DNA of 64,000 nucleotides from Hoplostethus atlanticus (GCA_034670405.1 JAXDDX010000007.1:3216001-3280000), one strand, 5' to 3'. Shown: positions 33,554 to 47,113, counted from the first letter of the stretch. Notes: generated by a model from the sequence alone, not told the origin. Program-made: numbers and translations.

Positions 33554-34189
33554 ATCTCCCATAAATGCATCGAGATCTGGATGACGTGCATGCAACCATG
33601 TTACTCTTCAGCATATACCTTATGTTCCTGCTGATTGCATGGATTCTCCTGTATCCAGCATCCCTGTTATATGTAACAGCAGGTTTCATTGTTGCCATAT
33701 AAATACTGTAGCATGAAGAAATCACAGAAACTGCAATGACTTGATCACTATAAAGCTAGCTCCTGCCCCGCTCAAACCCCACACTCATTCTGCTTCACCT
33801 GTCACTTTTGGTTTGTTAACATGTTTTTTATGTGAATCACATTGAATCTTCCTTGGAACTGGTGGGTCTAGAAAGAAGCCCTCGAGTCTGAGCGACTGAC
33901 CAAAACCTGACGCTTACCACTGATGGTTTAGATCGTTGAAAAGTTTTCTCCTATTAAACTCCATTGTAGCTCCACTGGAAATACCTTGACGTGACATCAC
34001 ATCGTCTACGTCTACAATTAATCACAGGAAAAATGTACATTAACAATACACCGCCAAACAACAAAATGGACCCAGAAATACAAGGTACATCGCCAATAGC
34101 TGTTTTTAACAAAGTTCACGTGTTTTAGGGTGAATTTTTTTTCTTTAACAAGTAGTCGGGATTGACAGCAAATGTGAATGTTAAAATCT
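33552..34189. other. no gene recognised
   Basis: Unique-looking sequence up to the L2 fragments. Confidence 0.4.
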
Positions 34190-34660
34190 CAGAGACTCAT
34201 TTTTTTTATTTGGGCAGAAGAGATCTTTAAAAGACATTTGCAATAAAACAATAAACAATAAAACAGGTTTACACAGATGGTTTAAAAGTACCAGGCTAAA
34301 AGCAATAAATAAATCGGGATATTAAGTGTTAAGTGGAGAGAACAAGAATGTTTCGAGCCTACTTTTAAAAGACATAAGAGTTGGGCACGTCTCAGGTCAT
34401 CTGGAAGTTTATTCCAGCAGCGTGGGGCGTAGTAACTAAAAGCAGCTTCGCCAGACTTGGTTTTCACCTTGGGGACGACTAGCAGACCAGTCCCAGATGA
34501 GAGGTCTGGATGGCTCCTATCCCAGAAGCAAGTCGCAGATGTACTTTGGAGCTACGCCATTTTGTGCTTAGACAAGCAGCAGGATTTTAAAATGAATTCT
34601 GTGGCACACTGGAAGTCAGTGCAGTGATCTAAGAACTGGTGTAATGTGTTCTGCTTTCAA
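34190..34660 (-). mobile_element. L2-like LINE 3' fragment A
   Basis: On the minus strand the ORF at 34,467-34,282 contains GEAAFSYYAPRCWNKLPDDL RRA, the characteristic last conserved block of many fish LINE ORF2 proteins. The neighbouring sequence (TTCCAGCAGCGTGGGGCG, CATTTTGTGCTTAGACAAGC, GTGGCACACTGGAAGTCAGT) follows the related UTR seen at 40,860-41,180. A T-run and ATAAAACAATAAACAATAAA at the left may be the tail. Confidence 0.65.
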
Positions 34661-34719
34661 TGTAAAAAAAAACAAAAACAGTGCCACAAAAAGTTATGTA
34701 AACAGTACAAGAGTCATTA

Positions 34720-35300
34720 CTGGTTGGATGTGTGTGAGTTTAGTGTCCTAATGGCCTGAGGATAGAAGCTCCTCCTGAGCTTCACTGTCTTGGCCATGTG
34801 ACTGCAGAGGTGCTTGCCTGACCTCAGCAGTCTGAACAGTCCATTGTTGGGATGGGTAGTGTCCTTAATGATACTGTTGACCCTGGTCGTGCACCGCCTG
34901 GTGGAAATGTCTTGTAGGGTGGGGAGTGTTGTCCCGGGGTGGTCCACTTGGCTGACCCTACCACCCTCTGCAAGGTTTTGCGGCCCTGAGAGGAGCAATT
35001 GCCATACCAGGCAGTAATGCTCCCCAACAGGATGCTCTCTATGGCCCCAGAGTAGAAGGTTTTCTGGATCTGAGGGGAGAGCTTGAACTTCCTCAGCTGT
35101 CTGAGGTGGTAAAGGCGTCTTGATCAGGGTGTCAGTGTGTAATGTCCATGTCAGATCCTCTGAGATGTGCACACCAAGATACTTGAAGCTGCTCCCCCTC
35201 TCCACTGGGGCCCGTTAATGCTGAGGGGGTATAGGTCTTCTGCTGCCTCCTCCTGAAGTCCACAACCAGCTCTTTGGTCTTGCAGACGTTCAGACCTTCT
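34720..35300 (-). pseudogene. L2-like LINE RT C-terminus, fragment B
   Basis: The minus strand reads FKYLGVHISEDLTWTLHTDT (35,180 downward), a frame break, then GSITAWYGNCSSQGRKTLQR, TTLPTLQDISTRRCTTR, HPNNGLFRLLRSGKHL and RSFYPQAIRTLNSH near 34,740. This is the same ORF2 end as the copy at 23,360-23,800, but from a different, more decayed copy with at least two frameshifts. It lies directly beside fragment A in the same orientation. Confidence 0.8.
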
Positions 35301-35439
35301 TTAACCCCTTCAGCTTAGGAGATTGGTGCTGCATTAATTGAATGGGTAGATAAGGTGGTGAGGAGGTGCAGGAGCAAATCCTGATCTCTTTTGTAGCATG
35401 CCATTGCTTTCTCTTACACCAAGATATCTTTAAAGCAGC

Positions 35440-35555
35440 CATGTGCCAAGGGCAAGGCCCAAGGGTATGCACATATTCATTCCAACCAGTCACTACAGCA
35501 GCTGATTTCACTGATTTGGTCCTCAATAGCACATGGTTGAGAACCACTGCTTCAA
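35440..35555 (+). repeat. dispersed repeat, copy 2 of 3
   Basis: Shares CATTCCAACCAGTCACTAC, CTGATTTCACTGATT and the GAGAACCACTGCTTC ending with the family at 17,180 and 50,878. Confidence 0.6.
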
Positions 35556-36003
35556 ATTAACAGAAACATTACCTTTAATTACTGGTAGCCATTTACAACG
35601 TTGTTCATTGCTTCATCAGAAATCATGAATTGAGTGTTACCTTGTAGTTACCAAGAGCTCTAGAGGGCATCTAAACCTCTCTCCAGAGACGTCAATTCTT
35701 GTTTTAGTTATCTACCACCGTGCCAGTGATGTTGTTGCTTATTTATTTTCTAGGATGTTGTTTCCAGAAACCTTCCAAAATCAGAGACTTTGAACAGAAG
35801 CAAAAAGGCCCTCATATACATCTTCACACATTCCTTGAGTTGACAGAAAGCAGAAGTCATTCAGCAGCAGCGTTGTCATAGTGGAAACTAAGATACAAGC
35901 TTGCTATCGCCAACATCACTGTTATCCAATAATTCCTGATTAATTTAGTCAATCAAGAATTTGGAGAAATGACAATATCCCTATTGTACATTACAAATAA
36001 TCA

Positions 36004-36060
36004 GAGATGGATAGATACTTTATTGATCCCCAGAGGGAAATTCTAGAATCAACCTGGATC
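36004..36060 (-). mobile_element. LINE tail fragment
   Basis: GATACTTTATTGATCCCCAG AGGGAAATTCT is a familiar 3' end of fish LINE copies (normally TTTATTGATCCCCGAGGG). Only the last ~55 bases remain. Confidence 0.55.
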
Positions 36061-39000
36061 ATTGTCAACAAGCGATCAGTTGTATACAGGTATGACCTTT
36101 ATCTTTATTTAATGAAAGCAACCTTTAAGTAAATACAACATGTGAGAAGATAGAAAATTAGGCCACAATAGCACAAGATTGTGCAATATAGGATGAAATA
36201 TCTTCAAACAAGGGGAGTGATTTTTCATTTAATTTATTACACAATTTAATGGAGGGATCCTTTGAAATATTTGTATTCATATATTACCCATTGATAAAGT
36301 CAAATAAGCAACAGCTTACTGTAATTGTATAACAACAACAGTGACATTAGTGACAACAAATAATGAAACTACACACTGAGGATCAAGGTCATTTGGTCAG
36401 TTTCTCTAGTCTCTGCCATTTGGCTTTGACCAAAAACACAAATATTTTTGGTCTTCAAATTGTAGTAATCTCCTTATCAAAAGGTCATATATTATCAATA
36501 ACAACACACAATATTTCCTATATATTATCAATAATAAGCCACAGGACTGCAAGGTTATTTTGTGCAGATACAGGCTTCCAGTGCATTTGAAAGGGTTGAT
36601 GCAGGTAATACTGATTTTTAACAAGACTTCAGTGCTGGTCAGTATTTTGTGTCTGAGGTCTACTTGTACGAGACAGTTGCTACAGGCCATTTAATCACTG
36701 ACCTTGGCAGACATTAGAACAGTAGACAGAACGCCTCTCTTCAGACAGAAGGTATTAATGAATTGATTAAGATAATAAATGTGTATTTTTTTTTAATTTT
36801 ACAGTTGTTGAGAATTCTGAATCAAAACAGCCCCAGAGATTTAGCTATATTTGGATTGATCACTCCTCATGTTGAATGTTGAAATAACACATTCCTGTGA
36901 GAGACGCAGTCACACTTGTGTGGGGATGTGTGACTATAATCCATGTGCACTGGGGTACGGTTGCATGAGACTGTAAGCAAACATGTTACCTTCTGTGTTA
37001 TTATTCACAAAGATAGACATGGTGTTTGCTTGCCCTCTCACTTTCATACTTTATGCACAATAGCATGATAACGGACCATGCGATAACGGTCCATGTTTAC
37101 ATGTGATATGATATTATTACCATGATATTATGGTACAATATAGGAAATACTTCCAATTTCTGTCAACTCTTTGAAAGAGATCAGCAACACATTGTCCTTT
37201 TTAGCGAAAACGTCAGTCATCTAAATTACACTTTCATAAGAGACTAATTTCACTCTAAATACAGTGACATTATTATAAATGAATTAGTTTATCTGAGGTC
37301 ACAGATCTACTACATGATAATTGCCAGTACATTTATCTGAAAATGTATCTAAATTAACACTAATTTAACCAAAATTATTACAATGCTACTGTTATTGTCT
37401 CAATTAAGTTTCTGTACAGATCAGTAATGACTAAACGGTCAAGTCATTTATTATCTGTTTTCTCACGAGTTTAGCGATAAATCCCAGATTAATGTTGATG
37501 GTATATGAGTGGCCTTTAAATTGATACGTTACCCATAAACACTTTGTCCTGCTCTGAGGTAGATACGTTTGGGCATACATACATTACATGTAGATCAAGA
37601 TGCGATTCAAGTCCATCTCCACTTTGCCTACTTCAAGAACTACAATGGATGCAATACTGGTGATGCATGACTCTACGCTGTAGTAATTACTAAAATAGTC
37701 ATGGGTGGAGGATAAGTGGAAATGACTGTACAGATACCTAATTTGAAAAGACACTTGATTGGGGCACTGTGTATTTCGTTCTCATGCGGTACAGAGCACA
37801 CAGATATCAAAGTGTTTCTTTTGTTTACACCTAACTTCTCAGAGGGGATTAAGGGGAATTCTGAGAGAGGCCCGTTTCTTGGAATGATGGGAAGGGTCTC
37901 CTCAATTATGTTAGTCCTTTACAGGGGCCTCCGTTGAGTGTCATGTGGTTATAGTTAAATGCCTGACTGACCTTTTCCTCTCCCTCTTTATTCTTTTCAG
38001 CAGTCTCCTTTGTCAGTTCTGTGTATCCTATGGATGATGCCCACAGTTCTCAAGCTATTTGCTGTATTATAAGTCTCAGTTATCCCCTAAGTCTTGTAAA
38101 AAGCCCTCTATAGGAATGACATTTTTGGTGTTACTGACCTTTGACCTTGATGCAAACATTGATAGGAACAGATGTGTCTGTTATGATGTCTCTATTTGCG
38201 TTGAGTGTATTACTGTGTATGATGGTGGCACTGGTGGTGGTGTGTCTAGAGAACCCACTGAACAAACATTGAACTGCCTTTGGTCCATACAGTCCAATAC
38301 AACAGGTAAGCTGCTATCCCATTTCCCATTTGAACCGTGTCTTTTGACCAAAAGGTGGCACTGCCTTACCGTCTGGACGGTGCATACAAGTCCGATACAG
38401 CAACTGAACGGTTTGTTTAGTCTGAACAAAAGATGTTCATTCGGCAACTGAATCACTGAGCCATACACTAACAACTGAACTGCTGAAGGAATGATACAGT
38501 TTACGCTTGTGCCATTGAGTATTGAACATTATTATTATCATTGAGCATTATGCTCTGCAGGTGGCACATAATGACGAGTGAATGAACCAGGAAACCTGAC
38601 CCTGTTTTGTTTGTGTTTGTTCCGACTGTGGTTGATTAAACCCATTCCTGGAGAGTAGCCAGCTAGCACTGATGCCATTGCCAAGGTAGGCAGATAACAA
38701 TTGTGCTTGTTTTGTGTTTGCAAGTGTGTTGGCTTGCTTACAGCTGTTACAGTGCACAGTTCAACCGCAGGTCCTGACCATTTTAAAATTTTGTTTCAGT
38801 TCTGTTGTTGAACGATTTGACTCGTTCACTATAAAGACTTGTTGAATGTCAAAATTGTCGAATTGTTGAAGTGATACATGAATCGACACATCATTAATTG
38901 TGGTAAAGTAGCTTATTGGGGTATTAAGTAAACCATGACCTTTTTATTTACGTCTATCAGCGACCTGGAGTAATTACAACAACGTGAGAACTTTCCTCCT

Positions 39001-40859
39001 ACAGCCACCACCCTCCCATCTCCAACATCTTCACAATAGGAACAAGGAAGCTCTAACAGAAACTTTGCTTTTTTTGTATAGACAATAAAAAAACGAATTT
39101 AGCAGTTTACTGTTAGCCGTTAGAAATTATTTCAAATGCATGTTTTAAGTCTCAAACACCTGAACAGTATGGCATGGAGTACCAAGGGTGGAATTCTATA
39201 TGGACATCAATAGGACATTTCACAACCCCTCCATCATCCATCCCTTATATAAAACCGGTTTCTGCTTGCTGATCTGCTTGGCCATTTGGGGCACACAGAA
39301 TGGTGTTACAGAAAATGGCCCATTTCTTCTGTCACCGGTGCTGCTCACAATGTCCCTGAGGGACAGACTGGACGAGAGTTGGCTTTCTCCCAAGGTGGCC
39401 AGCCAGCGAAATCTAATCTCGAAAACAATGGCTGATACATTGACTGGACCACTGAAGCTACTGTGCAATTCTCTGCTGCATACAGACAATTCAGACCCTT
39501 TTCTGAATCTGTGTTTGGAAAGGCTCACTGCAACCACCTGAATTTCTGCTTTGATAGAACACTCATTTTGTCAGCAGGGGTATCTCCAGGGAGAGGCAGC
39601 TTTTAGCATTAGCTGCTTTGAGGATTCACTGCCACCCAAGGCATTCAAGCATTTTCCCTGGCTCTAAATATTGATAATTGCCAACAGCAAAACGATTTCT
39701 TGAAAAGTATGATCCAGGACACAGAATGAAACGATGTTATCTGGATCTGCTTTAGTCACAAAGAAGAAGAAAATGATGCCAATGCTAATTCCCCAGAGCA
39801 GTCTATTTTAGTAGTTGACCATTCAACTCCTTAATAATATAACAATGTACGTTCTCTTTTATCCTTTAATATTCTTATGTACATTGTGTGTGTGTGTGTG
39901 TGTTTTGTTGTTGTTCTCTTAAAAAGACGTTGTGTAGTCAAATGAATTAAGTACTAATTAAAAGAATAAGTAAAACGCATGACTTTCCTATTGAAATTAT
40001 ATTTTATACATCTCTAAAATGTGTGAATTTATGGCAGCGATTCAGTCATCCTTGTGCCAAACGCACCTCACGTTTATTCTTCAGCTCTGCAAACATGTTT
40101 TTAGTCACGTGTCAGCAAGCTTACTGTTTCACAAGAGGTGGTCGATCAATGAAGCGATTGCAAGAAGATGAGCCCAAATCGGGCAGGCAAAGCTCATCCT
40201 GACAGGTTTACAGAGAAATCAAATCAAACATTGGCAGGTGGCCTCCCTAATCCCACAGTAGCGTGATGATTCCATTATCATTCTGCTCAACAATGTCAGG
40301 CTAGGCGTATTATTTTCATGCTTAGGTTTCCCTCAATCTCAGGATATCTAGGTTATGCATGCTTTTGTGTGTGCATACTTACTTCCGTCAAGCGGCAGTG
40401 GCTTTATTTCTGAAGCTATTTTCTTTTCTGAAATTTTGCGACTGCTATGAACAGACGGTAATCGTTTGGACTACTGCTGATTGTTTATGTGAAACCCTTA
40501 GATTTCCAAGACAGGTTGCCCCAGAAACACAGACCTGACACAGATGTCTCCCTATGCTTTCCCTTTGCTAAGACTTTTTGAGTTAATAAGGTAAAAATTG
40601 AAATACATTTTTTGTCTGTGCAATAAAATCTCTAATTGTCTAATCTACTTGTCATCATATTAAAAATGTGGGAAAAAAAAACATTTTTCACATGCTAAAA
40701 ACTGATTTAGAAATATTTTTTTTAGATTTTGCCTTCTATCTTAAATCTTTAGTAATATAGCATGTTTCAAAACAATAATATAAAAGAAACGTAATCGATA
40801 TTACCGACATGACAGTCAAATCAGAAACAGAAATAAAATATACTGATAAAATAAAATCA
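36061..40859. other. no gene established
   Basis: Long, mostly unique-looking AT-rich stretch. ORFs of 130 and 117 codons at 38,059-38,451 and 39,188-39,541 have no domain or splice support. A (GT)n run occurs at 39,888-39,903 and several homopolymer runs lie near 40,670. Conserved non-coding DNA may be present, but a single sequence cannot show it. Confidence 0.4.
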
Positions 40860-41180
40860 GTGGTAAACATTCAAAGTTGAGTTTTGTTGAACGGGGAGGC
40901 TGCTCCATGGCCTTTGGTTCCACAGCATTAAACGCACAGATGGCCAGAAGCCCTTGTTCTGAAGACCTTAGTGACCTAGCAGCTTTGTGGGGTGTCAATA
41001 ATACACAAATATACAATGGGACCAGACCATTGAATGCTTTATAAGTAATCAGAAGAATCTTAAAATCAATTCAGAAATGAATGGGCAGCTAGTGCAGGGA
41101 AGCCACTTTTGGACTAATTGTAATCTGCCTCAGGTGGCTTGACCGAGGCATGTGAACAACGAGTTACAATAATCAAGACA
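40860..41180 (-). mobile_element. L2-like LINE 3' UTR fragment
   Basis: GAACGGGGAGGCTGCTCCAT, TTAGTGACCTAGCAGC, GAATGCTTTATAAGTAATC, GCAGCTAGTGCAGGGAAGC and GAGTTACAATAATC occur in the order I know from a widespread fish LINE UTR (…GTTCCA…, …TGGTGGCCTGG…, …GCTTTATAAG…, …CAGTAGTCCAGTC…). No coding part remains. Confidence 0.6.
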
Positions 41181-41524
41181 GGAGGAGATAAAAGCGTGAA
41201 TGAATCGTTATTATCAATCACAAGATTACCCCATAATTTTAGATGCTAACTTGATGTTGGGGATCAAAGGACTCATTCACAGGATTTCGTTGTTTTCATT
41301 GAGGGTCTCATGTCCGGGGTTGCCATTTTCATTCATTAGGTGCGAAGGGTTGAGCACCTCTAGAGGAGCCAGGTTCTGTGTGTGCATTCATGTGTAACGC
41401 TTTTTTCAATGCACACTGCTTAGGGGAATTACTGGATGGTGTGCACCATTCAAAGTCAACATAATTTCATTCACTCGAATCATGAAAGAGTCCCCACCCC
41501 ATCCCTCCACACAAGCACTTGAAG

Positions 41525-41565
41525 TGGTAGCGCACTAGGGCTATACAGATGAACTTGACTTGAAG
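41525..41565 (+). mobile_element. LINE terminal stub
   Basis: AGGGCTATACAGATGAACTT GACTTGA is the same terminus as the LINE tail at 20,520-20,540. Only the extreme 3' end is recognisable. Confidence 0.5.
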
Positions 41566-42964
41566 AGCTTTTGAATATAATTTGATTATAATTGAATATA
41601 ACCATTTCATTACAAGCTATATTTCTGCACTTTCTGTAATATTCCTTTTTTTTTGTGTAACAAGCCAGTAAAAGATAACTAAAGAATGACAACTGTATGT
41701 TATTGTAACTGTATAATAATAATTGTAATGTATGTTTCATTGGATTTGCGGCAATAGCTTTGAAATGTGATGAAATGATCATTCAGTTTAAGGACCGCTC
41801 AAGGTTCTTTCTTAGTGACAGCACATGTATGGAAAGTGACTCGTTATCAATTGCTCAATCGTTATTTATCAATCGCTCACTAAAAAAAGCAACAATATGA
41901 TTCCTCCTGCCAGGATTGTATTATGTCAATGAATTCTTATTATTTATCATTAGCTTTAACATTCCTTAACTATTCACTGGCAAACCAAATAATTTCAGTG
42001 AATTGAACACAAAGATGTACCGTGCCTTTTTTCTTAGACCGTGAATTTTACCGCGTCCCTGAACTGCACAATGGTGTTGTGCTGCAGTCAAGACAACTGT
42101 GACAGTGGCAAGGCCAATGGTCATGGTACAGCATGAACCCAGCCTTTGTAAAGGTCACTCAGTGATTTCCTTTTTCTTTGTCTGTGTGGATGTGAGTGAT
42201 AAATAGGAAGCAAGAGAAGAGAAATGATGCTGTTAGCCTTGTACTGCCATTATGTTCTGCTTAGCACTGATTCAAATAGATGTTTTCTGTTATCTGTGAA
42301 GTAGGTCGATTCACCTTTGATCGTAGCAATATTCAGATCAGTGAGGATTTTGCACTTTGAAGTTATCCTTGAAATCTAATCTAGCTTACAACCGTAAAAA
42401 ATAGACTTTAAATTGTGAGATGAATAAATCTTTTGATATGTAAGGTTACTGGAGAAAATGTTACCCTGTGGTGATATCTCTACTGAAAGCAGGAGAAAAT
42501 ATAGCAGCAAAGTAATTTGATTTCTATTTGTGGCTGCAAGATATCTGGATGTTTTTTTTTTCTTCCACACCACAAACTCAGCACTTTAGAGTACAGCTGT
42601 AAGTAAGCTTTTATGTAGGACACTATGAACATACTATATGCTATAGATACACACTGGGTGCATTCATGCAGCACTAAAACACACATACAAACAATGGCAT
42701 AAATATAACACGACTTATGCACATACTTGGGTACATACTGGGTCCACGGAACATATTATTGTTTACTCAGCTACTGTACATTGCATGCTGACGATTTTTT
42801 TAATTTTTTTTACTAACCTTGGTTTGTATAGTACATTTACACAACGTTGATATCTGTTATGGGTTTCTAATCATGAAGTTGTGTGTCAACATATAACAAG
42901 CAATTTCAACTAGGACAACAAGCAGTCATGAATGGGGCCGGGCTCATGTACTGTAAGGAGAAAA
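41566..42964. other. no gene recognised
   Basis: AT-rich sequence with short ORFs only. Confidence 0.45.
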
Positions 42965-43110
42965 AGAGGTAGAAGAAAGAACTGAGACGAATATTAAAAA
43001 TGGTGGAAGAAGAAGAAATGTGGAAAAAGAAGCAATATAACAGTTACATAATTACAAGCAGCTACTCTAGGGGGACCAGGCATTGACGTCACACTAATCG
43101 CACTTCCTGG
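42965..43110 (+). repeat. dispersed GAAGAAGAA-type repeat, copy 1
   Basis: A purine-rich run (GTGGAAGAAGAAGAAATG) leads to ATTACAAGCAGC, ACTCTAGGGG and CCAGGCATTGA CGTCACA. The same order occurs at 57,575-57,725. The class is unknown. Confidence 0.6.
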
Positions 43111-44919
43111 GAGAGAGAAACTCATTCTCACACCTCCTACCCTGATTTTCTCTTCATTATATCACTTATATTATATTAGTAGCATTGTATTATATTAAGT
43201 CAGGCCTTCTCTAGCCAGGAAAGCATGGCTGTGTCTGACACACTGGTCACAGCCATCCTCTACTGGCAGGCACGCACCACAACCCAATGCAGGAATGACC
43301 CACTGTGCTCACTGTATGTATCTATGTGGAAACTTCCTGTTCCTTGTGGGGAACACGGACGTTTCCACTGCCCATGGTTTCCACAGCTGCCACAGTGCCT
43401 ATTCACGTACCCGGAGGAGACCCTCCAGACTACGCTACAGCACTCCTCATCTGCCAAGCCCCAGTGAGAAAGGATCTGCTGACGGCTGGTTCGTAATTGG
43501 ACCTTAAATAAGAGGGTTTGAGTACCCCTGTACTAGATTTCTCGACAGTTATATTTGGATTGAAGTTTATTATTTTAGTCAGAGCTATAGCTACATCGTG
43601 TACTACAGGTGTTGCTACTTGTTTTTTCTTGTTTAGTCTTTTGCACCTGCAATGGTTGGCTGCCGTGGATCTATAGAAGATCATCAGCCAAGATCAGATA
43701 GAGCCCCAGGCGGCCGGAAAAACCCGTGGGTTCCTCTGGTAGAGGGGACCCTTATTGCTTCCGGGTGCTGGACTGTTGGACACGTGAGTTGGATAGCTTT
43801 AATAGCGCCGGTTGAGTGATGAGACCATTAGCCGCACTGCGCCTCAGCTGCGATCAGGCCTGCACTGGTAGTATGTGAGTGTTTATTTATTAGATTTTGT
43901 ACATGGTGTAAATGGCACTAAAGGCAACTATTTATTTTTTTTATTACAGTGAACTTTAGGCGAGGGATATTTTAAATTTTTATTTTATCTGAGGGTTGTG
44001 TGGAATTTTGGAATTTTACCATCAAATGAGTTAGAGGGCGTGGTCATTTTCTTACCTCAAATTCAATGGAGGCAATTCGTGGTCAACTGTAACATACTTA
44101 CCTGAGTAGTTGCATTAGTAGTAAATACATTTTCACTATAGTTTCAGAAAATGTTGTGTCAACAATTGAGAAAAAACTGTTTGAAAAATTGAAAAATTTT
44201 ATTTTGCTCATTGCTATTTAGATGATATAAATATTAGGAGATGAACATTGCATTTTCTGTGATGAGAACTGTTTTCCTGTTTGATTTGACTGTACCAGTT
44301 TCCTGCTCACGTGTAACTTTAGTCACTTAGTGGTAATTATAGCTTGTGGCAGTCGGGTGTGGTTGTGGCAGCAGCTTTGGGCGGAGAGAAAAATCCCCTT
44401 CGGCCACAGGTTAACTGGTTGGTGTCTTTGAATGGAAATTAACAATGAAAGAAAAAGAATATGCCATAAATCACAAGGTAGCAAGAAATATTACCCTTGA
44501 TTGGGAACATATTAAGTAATTAGTGACTAATTCCATGATCATTATACTGATATTTCAACCCAGTTGTTGAAATTAGGGAAATCCAGCTGGGTGGAGGGTT
44601 GGTTGAGGGGGCTTGAAGTGGGGCTTGAGGCTGGTGGAAGAGGGTGATTAATGTTGGGAAGAGACTTTGATGGAGGGGAGCTGGCAGCCGAACACTCTCT
44701 CAGCCATTGAAATGAACATTGGAGTAGGAGGAGGCAGAGCCATACCTGACTGTGATGGATGGTGCGAGGATGCTTTCACTTAAAATAGAATTGGATCCAG
44801 ATTGATCGTGGCATATTTAGATGGAACAGGTGAATATTTTGGAGATGTTCTCATCCCATTTAAAAGTGATCCAAATGGTGGTCGCCAGGAAGACATCAAT
44901 TTCCCCACCTCTGTGCAGT
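43111..44919. other. no gene recognised
   Basis: The region 43,225-43,507 is open in several frames, but the products show no domain. GC-richer sequence at 43,700-43,870 might be an element fragment. Otherwise AT-rich. Confidence 0.4.
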
Positions 44920-45310
44920 AGATGGACTTTTGATTGCCTTTGACAAGACCCGCTATGGTAGGGTGGTGTCCACAAACCTGAGCAGCTTCACTAATAGGTC
45001 ACTGATGGCTGGAGTCATTGGTGGAGTAGAGGATAAGGGGAAGCACACAGCCTTGTGGGGCGCCTGTGTTGACTGAGAAAGACCCAGACAGCAGGTCCTC
45101 ATCCTCACATACTGTCTTCCAGAACTCCCATGAATGTTTGACAGATGGGAGGTTCTATGTTGAGCTTGGAAGGCTTATGAATTGTGTTGAACACTGAGCT
45201 GAAACACACAAACAACCCTCCAAGCATAGGAGCCAGGTTTCTAGGACATAGTAGAGGCCTATGTTGGTCTGCATTACATCATCCATAGAACTGTTGACCC
45301 TGTAGGCAAG
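44920..45310 (-). pseudogene. L2/Rex-like LINE RT fragment
   Basis: The minus-strand reading near 45,070-45,010 is NTGAPQGCVLPLILYS, the conserved R/GAPQGCVLSPLLY block of reverse transcriptase. Upstream sequence (ACTGTTGACCCTGTAGGCAA complement near 45,290-45,310) corresponds to YRVNSS, typical of the preceding block. Stops interrupt it, and no YADD motif follows. Confidence 0.65.
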
Positions 45311-45964
45311 CTGCCAGAAAATGTCTATTTTTCAAAATCTGCTTTTAAAATAATTTCTGTAATAATAACTATGGAAAGTGCCATGTAGACCCCTTTCAAG
45401 CACTCTTTCAGTTTTAATATTTTTGGACTGGCAGCAAAAGTTGAACTTTTACCTTCAACAAACAAACTAGATGTGGAAAAGCCTACCTTAAAAGTCTACC
45501 TACTCCTAGTCTCCTGTTAGCAATACATAAGCAAGTTTTCTTCTTCTTTTGGAGTCGGGGAGGAAAAGGATGAAATGCCAATTTCGGTCTGGTTGGGCTA
45601 TTCAACTTCCCTGCTTGACTTCCTGTTCATTGACAGCGGGAATCAACATTACTTTGCACACATTCCCAAAAGTGCTGTGTGTGGCCCTTTGAAGTACAGA
45701 CATTATTGGCTATTATTCTACAAAGTTACAGCTAGTGCTCAATACCTGCAATATAAAAAATCACATTACATGTATTTGCTGATGTAGACTGCGGGCTTGT
45801 GTAGTGTGAAGCGGTCCAAGACTGAAATCTGATGATGATCCTGGCAACGGCCAATTGCCGTTGAGCTCAGGAGGGAAGAAAAACAACAACTTCCACTCAC
45901 ACTGACATTTTTTTACAATTTTATTTGTAGGAACAAACCTCATATAAAGTGGTATGAAACGGAA
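45311..45964. other. no gene recognised
   Basis: May be the decayed continuation of the LINE fragment on its right; nothing diagnostic seen. Confidence 0.35.
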
Positions 45965-46285
45965 ATGTGTCTGGATCAATTCACATATACAATTACAAAT
46001 TCAGTAAAAGAAGTCTCATACAAAATTCCTCAACATTGTTACCTCTGTAGTAATGTCACTACAAAATACATTTCTAATGTAAACATAAACTGTAGCTCCT
46101 GTACGATGGAACAAGAAACTATTCAACACCTATTTTGTAATTGTATTACAACTAAACTAAAACAACAACTAAAAATGGTTTTGAATGACAAAATCGGATG
46201 GTGTGTGATCCCTCAGAAGGAATCAGAGAATATTACTTTTGTGTGTTGGAGAAATCCAATAGCTAATAATTCCTTGTGTCTTTGA
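45965..46285 (+). pseudogene. L1/Tx1-like LINE ORF2 C-terminal fragment
   Basis: A 106-codon plus ORF contains SYKIPQHCYLCSNVTTK, then NCSSCTMEQETIQHLFCNC. The spacing C-x2-C...H-x3-C/x-N-C matches the knuckle near the C-terminus of L1/Tx1-clade ORF2, where an E-T-x-x-H-L-F pattern is usual. There is no RT domain upstream on this strand, so it is a 5'-truncated remnant. The opposite orientation to the large LINE at the window end shows a separate insertion. Confidence 0.55.
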
Positions 46286-47068
46286 GAGGTGGATATGGAG
46301 CTCCTAAGCTCATATGCATTGGACTAACTACTGTTTGTTCTGGATTATTCTATATAGCATTGCCTACACGGTTTATATGTCTTTATATCAATATTGTCAT
46401 GGAAACCTCATATGTCCCATTTTTCATGTATTTGCTTCAATTGATGAACTCAAAATGCAACAGCTACAATATTATATAACATCTTGATTTGATGGTAATA
46501 AATATCTCTGATCTTGAGAGTGTTCAGCTTACAAGTGCCTTAGAATATATAGAATATATAAGTAATCAGATTCATTCACCTTGACCTCAATTTTGAAACA
46601 AATAAAGCCTAGTTCCATTTCATGTTTCCTTTTTTCTTTAGCAGACGTAAACAAGTACATATGGAAAAGAGTGCGTGTCAAACAACCATTACAAGGGGAA
46701 GCTGTCCACATCTGTTTCCGTGCACACTTCATTTTGATGTATGACCTGAACATTGCTCACAGGCATCCTTAGTTCATGCAAGAAATATAATAAATATCAC
46801 AGAATTTACTAAATAAAGTCTAACTAAACACAGCAGAACCCTTGTGCTGATCCTATAGCAGGAGAAGGCTGTTGTTGACCTAGATCTCTGGCTGAATGCT
46901 TCTGAAAAGCAATCTAGTTAACTGTCTTGACCACAAACACACAGGCACACTCTCTCACTCTCTCTCAGACACACACATACACACATGAAATATTAAGGTG
47001 GCAGTGCACATATATAATAGGAATACTGATCTGAAAAATGTGGGTTTTTGCTGGTTATCTAACCTGTA
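46286..47068. other. no gene recognised
   Basis: The left part may be LINE 3' UTR. The TTTTTTCTTTAG at 46,629-46,640 looks like an acceptor, but no donor follows an open segment convincingly. Confidence 0.35.
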
Positions 47069-47113
47069 AACACACACACACACACACACAGACACACACA
47101 CACACACACACAT
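47069..47113 (+). repeat. (CA)n microsatellite
   Basis: CA tract of about 22 units with one GA interruption at 47,091. Confidence 0.95.

Noticed and set aside
38059-38451. 130-codon plus ORF
   Set aside because: No domain, no splice sites at sensible places, and composition similar to surrounding non-coding DNA.
39188-39541. 117-codon plus ORF overlapped by a 105-codon minus ORF
   Set aside because: Neither strand shows a recognisable motif or exon boundary; kept only as open-frame noise.
46641-46770. Exon after TTTTTTCTTTAG
   Set aside because: No usable donor before the stop, and a terminal exon would lack a polyadenylation context that I could support.
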